A stretch of DNA of 64,000 nt from Agelaius tricolor (taxonomy: Eukaryota; Chordata; Aves; Passeriformes; Icteridae), in contig JALJCS010000030.1 of NCBI GenBank assembly GCA_023055355.1, forward strand, positions 682,001-746,000, in the 5' to 3' direction. Both the position numbers and the translations under genes were made by a program. Below, in pieces: positions 1 through 11,790 of the stretch. Position 1 is the first letter of the stretch. The number at the start of each line of letters is the position of its first letter. The notes under the pieces are model-generated. The model was not told the DNA's origin, did no database searches, and saw only the letters and a program-made list of their open reading frames with translations.

Positions 1-2190
1 CCGCTTCTTCGCCTCCGGGAGACGGAGAGAGCGGCACCCTCCGAAAAGCTAAGAACCAAGCTGCCTAATACCAGGATAACCTGAGCACCTTTCAAACAAA
101 TAGAAAAGACTACTTTACCACTCTTCTGACTTTTCCATTCACAATATAATCGAATAAAAAAAGTTTTCGACAACTATCTTTTCCTTCTAATTAAACAGTT
201 CGAATACCTCTGTGCATCTTTTAGAAAAAGATCTGGGATGTTTTGTGTACTGGCACGATTTCTCCTTGCAAGATATGGTGGAAAAGCTTTTTGCTAAGTG
301 TTGAGTGGCAAGAGACGCAGAAGACGCAGATACGGAGTTCTCCGAAGCTAGGTGCCGGTCCCGGCATCTTTCGGCACAAGCCGCTCTCCGAAATGCACCG
401 CGACCCAAACAATGCTCTGTGCGAAAAGAAGCCGCTTCTTCGCCTCCGGGAGACTCGGCGAGTGGCATCTTCCCAAAAGCGAAGATGCAAGCCGCATCCC
501 ACGGGAACAGTGTGGGCAGCATTCAGACTTAGAGAAAACAGTATTTTACCATTCTCCTGCCTTTTCCACTGATATTATATTCGAAAAAAACGAGTTTTGG
601 ACAACTAGCTTTCCTTCTTGCAAAACTCTTTGCAGACCTCCGTGCAAGTTTAGAACATGATTTTGGATGTTTTCTATACTGGCAGAGTTTCTCTTTGCAA
701 GATATGGTGGAAAAGCTTTTTGCTGAGTGTTGAGCGGCAAGACACGCAGAAGACGCAGATACGCAGCTCTCCGAAGCGAAGTGCCGGTCTACGGCTGCTT
801 TCGGCACAAACCGCTCTCAGGAGCCCCCTGCGCTCGGCACAATCTTGTGCGCAAAGAAGCCGCTTCTTCGCCTCCGGGAGACGGAGAGAACGGCATCTTC
901 CCAAAAGCGAAGATGCAAGCCGCATCCCACGGGAACAGTGTGGGCAGCATTCAGACTTAGAGAAAACAGTATTTTACCATTCTCCTGCCTTTTCCACTGA
1001 TATTATATTCGAAAAAAACGAGTTTTGGACAACTAGCTTTCCTTCTTGCAAAACTCTTTGCAGACCTCCGTGCAAGTTTAGAACATGATTTTGGATGTTT
1101 TCTATACTGGCAGAGTTTCTCTTTGCAAGATATGGTGGAAAAGCTTTTTGCTGAGTGTTGAGCGGCAAGACACGCAGAAGACGCAGATACGCAGCTCTCC
1201 GAAGCTAAGTGCCGGTCCACGGCTTCTTTCGACACAAACCGCTCTTAGGTGCTCACCGCGACCGACCCAATGCTCTGTGTGCGAAGAAGCAGCTTCTTCG
1301 CCTCCGGGAGACGGAGAGAACGGCATCTTCCCAAAAGCGAAGATGCAAGCCGCACCACACAGGAACAGTGTGGGCAGCATTCAGACTTAGAGAAAACAGT
1401 ATTTTACCACTCTCCTGCCTTTTCCACTGATATTATATTCGAAAATAACGAGATTTGATCAACTATCTTTCCTTCTTGCAAAACTCTTTGCAGACCTCCG
1501 TGCAAGTTTAGAACATGATTTTGGATGTTTTCTATACTGGCAGAGTTTCTCTTTGCAAGATATGGTGGAAAAGCTTTTTGCTGAGTGTTGAGCGGCAAGA
1601 CACGCAGAAGACGCAGATACGCAGCTCTCCGAAGCGAAGTGCCGGTCTACGGCTGCTTTCGGCACAAACCGCTCTCAGGAGCCCCCTGCGCTCGGCACAA
1701 TCTTGTGCGCAAAGAAGCCGCTTCTTCGCCTCCGGGAGACGGAGAGAACGGCATCTTCCCAAAAGCGAAGATGCAAGCCGCATCCCACGGGAACAGTGTG
1801 GGCAGCATTCAGACTTAGAGAAAACAGTATTTTACCATTCTCCTGCCTTTTCCACTGATATTATATTCGAAAAAAACGAGTTTTGGACAACTAGCTTTCC
1901 TTCTTGCAAAACTCTTTGCAGACCTCCGTGCAAGTTTAGAACATGATTTTGGATGTTTTCTATACTGGCAGAGTTTCTCTTTGCAAGATATGGTGGAAAA
2001 GCTTTTTGCTGAGTGTTGAGCGGCAAGACACGCAGAAGATGCAGATACGCAGCTCTCCGAAGCTAAGTGCCGGTCCACGGCTTCTTTCGGCGCAAACCGC
2101 TCTCAGGAGCTCCCTGCGCTCGGCACAATGCTCTGTGTGCGAAGAAGCCGCTTCTTCGCCTCCGGGGGACTCGGCTAGCAGCAGCTTCCG
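1..2190 (+). repeat. Satellite array, left block (~429-bp monomer)
   Basis: Tandem repeat. The landmark agagaaaacagtattttacc recurs at 531, 959, 1389 and 1817, giving monomers of 428, 430 and 428 bp; a more diverged copy of it lies near 100. Each monomer has an A/T-rich half and a CpG-rich half. The CpG-rich half carries the perfect 15-nt dyad AAGAAGCCGCTTCTT in most copies. Monomers starting near 657 and 1515 look identical, while those near 1085 and 1943 share a different variant (gctaagtgccggtccacgg), so the block has a two-monomer (~858 bp) higher-order period. The outermost copy (1-530) is the most degraded. Open frames of 80-143 codons on both strands reflect a monomer length near a multiple of three, not coding. 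The same family fills 56006-64000. Confidence 0.95.
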
Positions 2191-2345
2191 AAACGCGACA
2201 AACAAATATTAACACCACCGGCATTGTGTCCCGGGCGTCTTTCGGCACAAGCGCCGCACCGGAGCGTACCGCCACCGGCACAATGCTCTGTGCGCGAAGA
2301 ACTCGATTCTTCGCCTCCCGGGATCTGAAAGAAGAAGCATAAGCT
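2191..2345 (+). repeat. Terminal, partly duplicated satellite module
   Basis: The last stretch of the left array does not continue into an A/T-rich half. After about 30 bp of unrelated sequence it repeats a diverged copy of the CpG-rich half: ctttcggcacaagcgccg, then gcacaatgctctgtgcgcg, then ttcttcgcctcccggga. It ends abruptly next to the retroviral Env fragment. This looks like a local duplication at the array edge. Confidence 0.7.
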
Positions 2346-2348
2346 TAA

Positions 2349-2873
2349 GACGCCCTTACCTCAGTTGTGTACAGGTTTGGGCGCTCCTCTCGATTAATTG
2401 TGCCATTCCTGACAGCAGGTGTCGCTGTTGGTCAAGCTTTGAGTATGCTTAATAAGTTGCGGTGCTGGGTGGTCAACCAACTCAAGGTAAGATCAGTGAT
2501 TTTAAATCAGCTTCTCACTGGTGTAGATACCATTAGTCATTGCACACTGCAAAATAATGCTGCTCTAGCTTTCTTGTTAGCACATGGGCAAGAGTGTGAG
2601 GATTTTGAAGGAATGTGTTTTTTGAACCTCTCTAACCATTCTGCAGTCATTCACTGGAAACTCAAACAAGGACAAGATAACATGAAGAAATTGATTGGGA
2701 ATGAGAGGGTTACGCAGGAATGGTTTGAGAGATGGGAAACAACTCGATGGTTGGAAGATCTTGTAAAGGGAACTTTGTTGTTACTAGTAGTCATTATTAT
2801 ATTGCTTCTTGGTATTCCATGCATCATGAAACTGGTGAGCCTCTTGGAAGTAAATACAGTGAAAAGGGTTTAG
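2349..2873 (+). pseudogene. env: Endogenous retroviral Env transmembrane-subunit fragment
   Basis: One open frame of about 170 codons covers a retroviral Env TM subunit; the surface subunit and everything upstream are missing. In order it shows a furin-like R-S-S-R, a hydrophobic fusion-peptide-like stretch (FLTAGVAVGQAL), a heptad region, the immunosuppressive-domain-like LQNNAALAFLLAHG, a C-x6-C motif, two N-glycosylation sites (NLS, NHS), a membrane segment (about residues 135-155) and a short tail. The C-x6-C is followed by Phe where gamma-type and avian-type Env TMs carry another Cys, the one used for disulfide linkage to SU. The type is like avian leukosis-related and gamma-type Envs (family knowledge). 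There is no ATG and the fragment starts at the satellite edge, so it is a relic. The frame is otherwise unbroken, which suggests moderate age. Confidence 0.85.
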
Positions 2874-2885
2874 CTGGTGCAAGAT

Positions 2886-2900
2886 GAAGAAGGGGGAAAT
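2886..2900 (+). promoter_or_regulatory. Polypurine tract of the Env-fragment retrovirus
   Basis: The purine run gaagaagggggaaa lies directly before a TGTAGC LTR start and 13 bp after the env stop codon. This is the normal place of the plus-strand primer of reverse transcription. Confidence 0.7.
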
Positions 2901-3287
2901 TGTAGCAATGTAGCTGAACCTCTTAGACTACAGGGTGCACCAGCCATCCAGCTGGAATATGTTCTTCTCAGAATTTTCTCAGAGCCCTCTGGAATTCATC
3001 AAGGTTACTAAGACATAAGCCGTGCTAAAAGAAGAAAGAGAAGTTGAGACACCAAATTCCCAGACTACAAGAACTCGATAACGGGGGGCAGCAAAGCGCC
3101 TGGACTGTAACCAAACCTATCTTCTGAGAGGTACACACAGAATGTGTGGACATAACAAAGGCACCAAGATAAAAATGCGGGCCTGGCGTGTGCAGAGATT
3201 TAGAATGTGTAAGTGCATCATGTCAACAATCAACGGCTTCTGCTTAATCCTCTCGCTCCATTGTCCTGGAGTCCTGAATTTCCCACA
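2901..3287 (+). mobile_element. 3' LTR following the Env fragment
   Basis: The segment starts TGTAGCAATG directly after the polypurine tract and ends in gaatttcccaca, giving TG...CA termini and 387 bp. A TATA-like aagataaaaa lies near 3166. There is no upstream partner LTR in the window, so the target duplication cannot be checked; the 3' end is set by the CA and by loss of LTR-like character afterwards. Confidence 0.6.
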
Positions 3288-6200
3288 AGGAAAGCCCTTC
3301 TAAAAGGGCTCTGATTTTAATGATAGTTGCTGTCTAGACGATGAATAATGGGAATAGTTCTTTCAAATCCTTCCCTTGCTGATATCTGTAAGTTTCATCT
3401 TTTCCTGATTGTACTGGTGGCTATACATTAGTTAGGACTAGAAAGGAATGAGTTTTAGGGATATGTGGCAAGGAAATTGGTAGCTCTGCTTCCATTTCCA
3501 TTGTCTAAGAAGAATTCTGATTAGTTTTGGACTTTTCATAGACCTCTGACTAGATTGCATTTGTCTTTGATTGAGCCCGTAAATTTTAGGCTACTAGGCT
3601 TGACCAATGAATAGAAAAGGGAAAGTCACACAGCTTAGGTGGTTCTCTTGTCAACAACTTCTCAATAGTAGGGCGATTTCTGTCCTCAAGTTTGTTACTT
3701 CAGCTAGCAGATTATGCTCACTCCAAAAGAAGGTGAGAAGTTTGCTACCATAAATGGTCCGATAATTCTTCCTGCTTCTTTGTGACTCTTTTGTATGACG
3801 GGATTCTGTATTATTTGAGTTTGTTATAAAAAGTTGGATTAAATTGCGTGCGTCCGCTCTTGGGGGAAACAGAGTATTTAGCCAATAACATCTAGGCTTT
3901 TATCGACCGGAGACTGTCTGAACGGACCGGATGCTTTAAACACAGTAATTCCTGCTAGTTCCAATTCCATTTTTAGACTCGACAAACCGAATGGTAAACC
4001 TGCACCAGTAGGGAGGGACATTGGACTTTCTCCTTTTTAGAGAGAAACTAATGAAAAAGTTTCAGCAGAATCATAGCAGGCTGTAAAATAAGAAAAGCAT
4101 CATGAAAAGAGGCCAATCCTATCCTCTTAGATATGGCTAGTTGTGATTGGACATGAATGAAATATGTCAACTCTGTGTTCCTGGGTATCACATCAGTAAC
4201 AGCTACTTCAGCTGCTGTAGTTGTCTCCTAAAGCTAAGAACAGAATCCAAAGAATTGTGATTCCATGGTCCCAATTCACCCTGTGATGGTGACAGGTGAA
4301 AAAGGAGTGGAAGGTGCACGGGGAAATTAACTTGAATGGCCTATCTAAATCAGCAGCCACTGATTTCCTGAAAACTTCAACAGGTCAGTTGACCTGTTGG
4401 GATTCTTTTAATCCATGGTCATGTTTTTCTTGGGATTCTTGTAACCTTTCCCCATTCGTTCAGCCTTTGCCCTCAAGCCTTTGCTGACATTTCAAGTATC
4501 TCGACAAGCTGGAAATGTGTTGTCTTTCTTTATCATGTCATAATTCCCTTCAAAGGCTTGTTTGCCTCAAGTCTTATTTTTGCTGGTTTTCTGCTAGTTC
4601 ATTGTCAGAGGGCAGCAGGTGCTTTGTAAGAGCAAGTACACAATCCTATAGCTTGCTTTTCTTTTGATTTGGCCTGTCCAGAAAACTGAATGACTGAACA
4701 TTTCCGACAGAATTTTCTCTCCCCATTATGTTTCACCGGAAGGGCAGATGCAAATCATCTACTTAAACTCTTGGCACGGAAGAAAATAGTGGTTTGCTGC
4801 TGCATATAGGTAGAAGCTTACAAAAGGAAGGCCTTGGGCTGAGGCCCGATACTTTGGCTAAGTAGAAAAGGACTATGGGAAGGTGAGGCCGCTGAATCAG
4901 AGGTAGATCAACAAGTTCTAGAATCGTCACGTGTTCACAGCGTGGCGTATGATGGTTGGTTGAATGAATTTTGTTATGGCTTAAAGCTATGGAACTGATA
5001 AAGGCCTGAGTGCTTCAAAAGCCTGGTTTTTTGCAAAAAAGCAGCTCTCCTCTGCACCTGCCTGGGGACTCTGCATCACTAGGGACCCTCACTCCCAGTT
5101 GGCCAAGGAGATGATCAGTAGGAATGTTGCAGAGCTGCTGTGTCCATATGAATGGAATGGCAAAGAGTGAAACGGTGGGTATTTTTGGGCTTTAATACAA
5201 TGCTGCTGCATTGGTGCCAGTTTAGTCGGTTTTCCATCAGTGGCCTTTCTGTCTAGAAGTACACTGCCCAGAGTCTTTCTAGCATGTGATGCCATTTCCT
5301 TCCTGTTGTTTTAATACCTTCCTTCAGTTGAAAGGATGATACAATCTTTACATTTTGAAGATCCCTGTTAGGAAACACTATGCCAGAGGAGTCATTGCTC
5401 CCTTTTCTTCTGCCTCCTTTGTAATTTTCAGAGACTCATTTCAAATTTCTGCTAATGTCGAGAAGAATACTGAGACTACTCAGCAGGGTTGACGCTCTCA
5501 GCTGCTTTCCTTTCATACTGCTTCATACTGTATGTGACTTAATGGCCTGGTTTTGTCATCCGCATTTTGCTGTGATCTGTGAACACAAAAAGAAGTCTTT
5601 GTTTTTTGCAAGAACTACCCCTAGGAGGATTTGTGTTCATTTTGATTTCTACGGTGTTAGCCCTGTTGCAGAAAAAAAGGAGATTGTACCCTCTTCTTGT
5701 GCTCTCATTCCCTCCTCTCTGCTTTGCATGTCCTAGTTAATCTACTGCCATGACTCATTTGGCATCATCTCATCGTGCAAATTCTGCACAGTTGCATGGA
5801 CTTACAAATGCCAGGTGCCAAGGAGCTTATATAACCATTCAAAGATTAAAGAATTGTAGGGCTGGGCAAGTTCAGCTGCTGAAAATGTAAGTGGTTAAGT
5901 CATGCCATATTAAAGAGACAGAGCAAAGCAGTTCATCTAGGACTTTCAACTGGACACCTCTGAGAATAACAGCTTGACAGCAATGACACAGCCATCTTCC
6001 TAGCTGTATTCCAGAAAGAGAAAAGGGACACCTTCAATGGTTAAGATGTTTGGCATGAGAAAACAGCAAGAAATGTAGCACAAAATACTTGAGCCAGATC
6101 AAGTGCGTTTTTCTCGTGAGAATTTTGCAGTTGTTCTTTCTTGTCTGTGCCTTTTCTTTTCACAGAAGACAGGGAGGGCGTTTAATTATTATTGTTCTTT

Positions 6201-9200
6201 TGTTTTCTATTCTTGGCCTCCCTCTTTCCACCTGCCATTAACAATTTTGCCTTTCTTGACTGGCTTGTCTTTCTTTACTTCTAGAAGGTTACATGAGGTC
6301 CTCCAACCTTGTCATAAACATTCGCAGACAGTGGAAAGGAGTAGAAGGTACATCTAAATGCACAAAACAGACCCAGAAAAATAGAGTTTTTTTACAGTCT
6401 TCTGTGAGAACAAGATATCTTTGAACTGAGTAATGCTTTAACTTTTAGTCCGCTCATTACTATTATTACAAGTGTTTGGCCTTTAGTACATAGCCTTTGA
6501 AATCATCCAGCCCAATATTTTTGGCTAATTTTGTTTTAGTTCTCTCGGGGACTATGTTTCTTAAGGAATAGTCCAGAGCGAGAGCGTCCACGTTAGAGTT
6601 ATGCTGCCATAATAAAAGCGTCGTAAATTCTGGTACAGTTTGTGCTGGTAATAGGTCTAGGAAAGAAAGGTTTTACATCTTTTTTGACTTTCAAATGTAA
6701 CCATTATTTGAAACAGTTAAGAGTTGGGCTTTCCCCCCCTCCAAAATACTTCTCTCTGGAATGTTACTCAGGGATTACACATAAAAGCTCACCCCGTAAA
6801 ATATGTTGCGGATAATCTGCAGTAAGCGCAGCTTAGCAGCTAGAGATGATTATGTGAGTTAAATGACATTCCTTCCTTCTGCGGTGATGGAAACTCTGTC
6901 TAGGCAGACATACTCAACAAAAGTTACCATGGCTTAGCTCCTCTCCTAAACTTCATGTGCATTTTAAAACTTTCCAAGAAGGTGAATTCAAGCTCCTTCA
7001 TTGCTCTGTGCTGGAGTCCCAAGAAAATATCAGTGTGCTTTTTGTCATTTACAGCTGTCATTGCTTAGCTCTTGAACATGAGACTCTCTCATGACTGATG
7101 AAAGTTGTCTAGTTAAGAGTGGGTCAAAGACACGCTCCTGCTCTAGAAGGAGATGAGAAGGTTTCTGCAGTCTTTGTCATCTCTACTGCTTGTGATTTCT
7201 AGACAAAACCAGTGGGAAGTTTTCTGAAGGCAGTCCAGAAGCTGGCAATATGGACAGCTTACAACCAAACACTTGCTGCACTGCTACCACGGTGATACCA
7301 GGAAGGACTTAAAAAATTTAAACGGGCAAACAAAGCAGTTGGAAGGAAAAGAACATTAACCATTATTCCAGTCTTCTAATATATCCTCCTTTAAGTCATC
7401 ATTTTCATGCAGTTTAACGGCTTGCCTTGGTATCCCTCAAAAGGAATCTGAGACAGAGTAAGCTTTTGAATGCAGTAGATGTGACACGTGCAGGCCAAGT
7501 TGCCTTTGTTGACATCAAATGCCAGTTATGCTTGAGCTACCCTTTGCTTAAGGTACTTCGCTTACACTAAGAATTTTACTCATCATTGAGCAAATTTTGC
7601 TGTCATGATTGAGTAAATTTTATTCATGATAGAGTGAATTTTACTGTCACTCAGAATTTTACTCTCATGATTGGCAGTGAAACTTTTCAAGGAAAGCTCT
7701 GGATAGCAATGTTTGTGAAAAAACAGTATTTTATCTCCTGTATTTGTGTGAAGCAGGTAAGCCTTTTGCTGTCACCAGTGTTGCTTACCCTTTCATGTCA
7801 TATCCCTCTTCATATCCATATTCTGCTGAAGGCTTATTAATCTACTTTAACATTGGCACGTGGAATAAGACTCCTTTTCCTTTTTGAAAGCTAATGTCAT
7901 TTGACCTAGTGACAGTAAATAATTCATTAATTGTAAGTCCCCAGCTAGCATCTTTTACGCATATTCTAACCTTCTAAAGAAGTAACAAAAACACTCTCCA
8001 ATACTTGACTTTCTTAAGCACACAAAATGCTTGCCTCCTTTGCAGTTGGCATCTGTAAAATGAACCACATCTCTGCAGTATTTTAACGTGCACCATATTT
8101 AGCCAAGTAATTCAAAAGAAATAAAAAGCAGCCCCTTCAATTTGGAAATATTTTTGAATTGTTTTTGAACATACAAAACATACCCTTACCGTACGCATTG
8201 CATGCAGATTTAATCGTCGTGAAAGCAAACCCTATGTTTCTGTTCGGATAGCACGGTTTTCCAGTTTCCACAATTGTTCTTGGCACAGTTTTCTACTTAT
8301 GTGACTGTTAGGACACTCACAGGTACTTCTAAGGTACTGTAGTAAGCGGAGAAGGAGGAGAGGTTGTGCCTTATTTCTGGCTTCCTTTGGTTTTCTTTTT
8401 GGTTTTCTTCCTCTTGCTCTTTTTCATGTCACCTTTCTAGATACTGTGATTTAGATTTGCAGTTTACTAAGCTGTGTTTTCTGTCTGGAATTCTTTGAAA
8501 TTCCGAGAGGAACCCCACCGGTAAATATGCATCTTTTTATGATTTGCTAGCTACATAGAAAATCTTCCTGCTGCTCTAAAATGCTTTTATTTGATATGCA
8601 TTTTTATCACCATTCCAATGGAAAGAGAACAATTCCTCTATTCACTGCTTTTGTACGGGATTCAGTTCAATGTGCGCTAACGGTGCAAAAAAGTCCTGCT
8701 GGAAGAAAGGATCTGCATACCAATTGACCAAGACACGTGCTACAAGGGTCTTGGAAAGGTTCAAAGTTTCTCTACCTTTCTGGCAGTCTGTCTTCACAGC
8801 AGGACTTGATGAGGGATTTTGCTGGCGTTTCTTTGACAGAAAGCAATAACAAAGCAAGCAAAATGGAGCAGCAAAAGAAGATAGCAGCAAAAGGTACATT
8901 ATCCCCTCTGTTATTATCATTGTCAAAAGAGATTTTTTCTCGCCATGTTACATCAAATACCTTAGTAGAGCTAAAGACTAGAAAAACGCAGCTCTGTTCT
9001 GGTTCATTAAAAGCAAAGCCATCTGTGGACAGAAGTGCCCAGCGTGATGCTGGGAACTCCTAGCTGGTTTCAGTAAGCTGTCTGGAGAACGGCATTTTCG
9101 GTGGGCTTTACTAGCGTGTCTGTAAAGAGGGGGAGTTTATGTGCAGCTTTGAGCCCTGAGAGTGCCATAGGCAAAGAGACCCATCGTGTAGCTCTCTGAC

Positions 9201-9700
9201 CAGCCACAGCACACTGAGGCATGATGGATTACTCCCAGAGTTCACGTGGTAGAAAGGTTTTCTGCCCCCGTGAAGGACGACACATCCATTTTCTTGAATA
9301 GAGCCGTTCTGTAGGTTACAATGGTAACTTGAATTCATCAAGTTTGTGCTATTTGTACAATGGCAGTGAGCTTGGATTCTTAAGCTTCTCGTGTTTGACC
9401 TGTTTCCTGTTTCAGTAAATAGCAAAACTTCCAAGGACTGCAGCGACAAGAAGATGAAGCTGCTAGTGTATTTCAAATGTTTGCCTAATAAAATGGTGAT
9501 TTTTGCACATATTCGCAATGGAAATTTACGGTACCGAAACACCAGCTCTGCTCAGGGCAATTCTGAAATTGACTTGAGCTCTTTTCCCTGTTTCTTAGCA
9601 GGTGAACTGAGATACTTCTAGCTTCCAAGGCAAGGCGTTTGACAGCAGCTTCAAAAAGGCCCAGGCTGTTGGATGAAAAGGTGAAAAAACTGAGGGAAAT
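3288..9700. other. Single-copy DNA, no gene recognised
   Basis: A/T-rich unique sequence with only short chance open frames, and no recognisable CR1 or LTR. The best exon-like island is 7678-7756 (+): acceptor gattggcag, 26 open codons, donor CAG/gtaagc. It is too short to identify. A tandem-like patch at 7570-7670 repeats variants of gagtaaattttactgtcatga several times. Confidence 0.5.
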
Positions 9701-9765
9701 GGGGGGAAATTTCACTTCTGGTTTATGTCATAGATTCAGCCAGATGATCAACAAGCATTAGTTTT

Positions 9766-10400
9766 ATGAGGTACCAGCGTAGTCTTTCACTCTTGCAGAT
9801 CCCCAAAAGCTTAACCATCCAGCAGCTTCTTCCTTGCAACAAGTGCCACAGCCAAAAGCCAGGCCTGGCCGTCACCTTCTCCTCGCAGCCTACAAACTCT
9901 GCCAAACGTACCGGTGCTTCTCACTTTCCTTCTCAGCTACATGGACAAGCACATCCTCTCCATGTCTCCGAGTCCTTAGTGAAACCAAACAGCGGTTCAC
10001 CTTCAAACAGCTCAGTGTGCCAGGACAGAAAGATTTCACTGGCCTGTCCCCTTGCTTTTTCCTTGCAGCCTTTTATTTTCAGAGCACACACCGAGGCATT
10101 GCACTTTGCTTCTCAGCTGAGTGCATTGCCATATTGCTGGAGTCCCACACGTCCATCTCCTTCTCGCACTAACTGCTTCTGTTGAAACATGCTGATGTGA
10201 TGTGCCTTCCTGCTCAGCTATTCACACAGTCACATTCTATGTCCTGCTTGCAGTCTGAATCTAAAAGGAGACGTTTCTGACTATGTCTCACAGACACAGA
10301 TGTACCAGGATGAAAAGGTTGCTTGGACCTTGCCACTTACGTTCAAAAACATCCATTCACTCCACAATCAAGAGACACCTTTCTTTGCTTTACATCCTGC
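9766..10400 (+). repeat. Degenerate low-copy repeat, first cluster
   Basis: This region shares loosely conserved phrases with 13680-14950: a gtgccaggaca core (10018, 14002, 14805), a cctgcaaact or cctacaaact phrase (9888, 10396, 14896), and aaccaaac and ttctcagc blocks in similar order. Together they suggest an old dispersed or tandem repeat, strongly diverged. I recognise no family. The 139-codon open frame here is not convincing as protein. Confidence 0.35.
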
Positions 10401-10412
10401 AAACTTCACTCC

Positions 10413-10438
10413 CACACACACACACACACACACACACA
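10413..10438. repeat. (CA)13 microsatellite
   Basis: Perfect dinucleotide run, followed about 20 bp later by a (CTTT)n patch. Confidence 0.95.
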
Positions 10439-10559
10439 GAGACACGAGAGCTACGCACTTTCTTTCTTTCTTTCTTAGCTGCACACACTCACCTATTTCC
10501 CACCTTGACCTCTCTACCACTTCTCCTTCGGCCTTGCTGTGCATGGACATTTCCTGTTA

Positions 10560-11790
10560 AGATACCCATTGTGTTGCCTATCCCTCCCCCACATTGCCTT
10601 GCCTTTCCTACCCAATCTTGCATTTCCTTGTCATTGCTGACAATTCCTTTCTTTTCCCTTGCCTTCCTGACCCATGCATGTCCTTCCCTTGCCCTTCATA
10701 GCAACCCAGTGCCTTGTATTGACTTGCTCACCTATCCTTCTTTTCCTTCCCATTTGTCCAGCTCCAATCTTTCATTTCCTTCTCCTTCTAGGACTCTTAT
10801 TGCCTTGTCTCCCTCTCTTTTGTGTTGCCTGGCAAAGCCACCACTTGTCTGGCCTTGCCCTTGAACCCCTTCCTTGCCTTGCATTACCTTGCTCACCAGT
10901 GCCCCACCTGGAATTCACCACCTCTCTTTTTGTGGAATCTCTTCAACATGCATTGCCCTGCCTGCTTCTCCTAGGATTCTCCAGGCTTCCACTGGCTATT
11001 TTTTCTCAAGGCCCAGCATTTCAGGAGCTTGTGAGAAGAAGCCTGGAGGAGGCCACGTGCAAGCACACCTATCTGTCCTGACAGCTTTCTTCTGACATCT
11101 ATGCTTCCATGTCTTGAAGTTTGGACACAAAGTTCATCTTTCACCCTTGGGCTTCAGGGGCAGAATGACAGTTCTTTTGCATACAAAGGAAAGCAGGCAA
11201 CCCAAGTGTCTTAGGTGCAGATTAGACATGACCCATGCAAGATCAAGGCTGGACAGAGCGGTCCGTCCGGGCCGCTTTTGTGTACCAGCAATCTTTGAAT
11301 GGACCTGCCACTTGCCTTGCATTGGGCAACCAACCAGTTTCCTTGCCATGCCCTGCTCATTCTCCATTGCTTTGCATTCCCTTGCATACCCATGCCTCAC
11401 ATTTGACCTGCCTGCAGTTTTCCTACAGGGCTTGGCCTTGCCTAGCCCTTCCGGTTACCATTACCTCCTATGCCCAGCCTTGCCTCTAACTTCTGGCACT
11501 TGTCTCACCTACCACTCCATTTGCTTTCCCCTCACGGCTTCAGTCTTGCCAACCTGTCCCTTGACTTGCCTACAATTGCCTACACTTGCTTTGCATTGCC
11601 TTACCTGCATGGAAGGCAAGGCAAAGAGTGGTAGACAAGGCAAAGCAAAGCCAGGAAGTTATTGGAAGGGCTAGGCAAGGCAGACATAGGCAAGCAAGCA
11701 AAGCTAGCGTAGGGTAGGCTAGGAAAACTAGGCATGGTACTGGAGGCAAGGCAAAGCCAAGTGACTTGGAGTGCCTTTCCTTGCTTGGGA
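10560..11790. repeat. CCTTG-based low-complexity block with a strand switch
   Basis: From about 10560 to 11605 the + strand is dominated by variations on ccttgcc, ccttccc and cattgcc. Near 11606 it flips to the reverse complement (ggcaaggcaaag, gacaaggcaaagcaaagcc) for about 160 bp, then flips back at about 11770 (gcctttccttgc). The block is an imperfect pentamer-derived expansion that includes a degenerate inverted repeat. Long open frames on both strands here come from composition. Confidence 0.7.

Noticed and set aside
1..2190. A CENP-B box in the satellite, suggested by ttcgcctccggga
   Set aside because: The spacing between TTCG and CGGG is four bases, not the seven of the mammalian CENP-B box, and birds are not known to rely on CENP-B.
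9111..9542. 143-codon minus-strand frame
   Set aside because: No recognisable domain; composition and lack of splice or start context fit chance.
10283..11674. Open frames of 135-193 codons around 10.3-11.7 kb
   Set aside because: Leu/Pro/Ser/Cys-rich products of CCTTG low-complexity sequence, overlapping on both strands, with no conserved motif.
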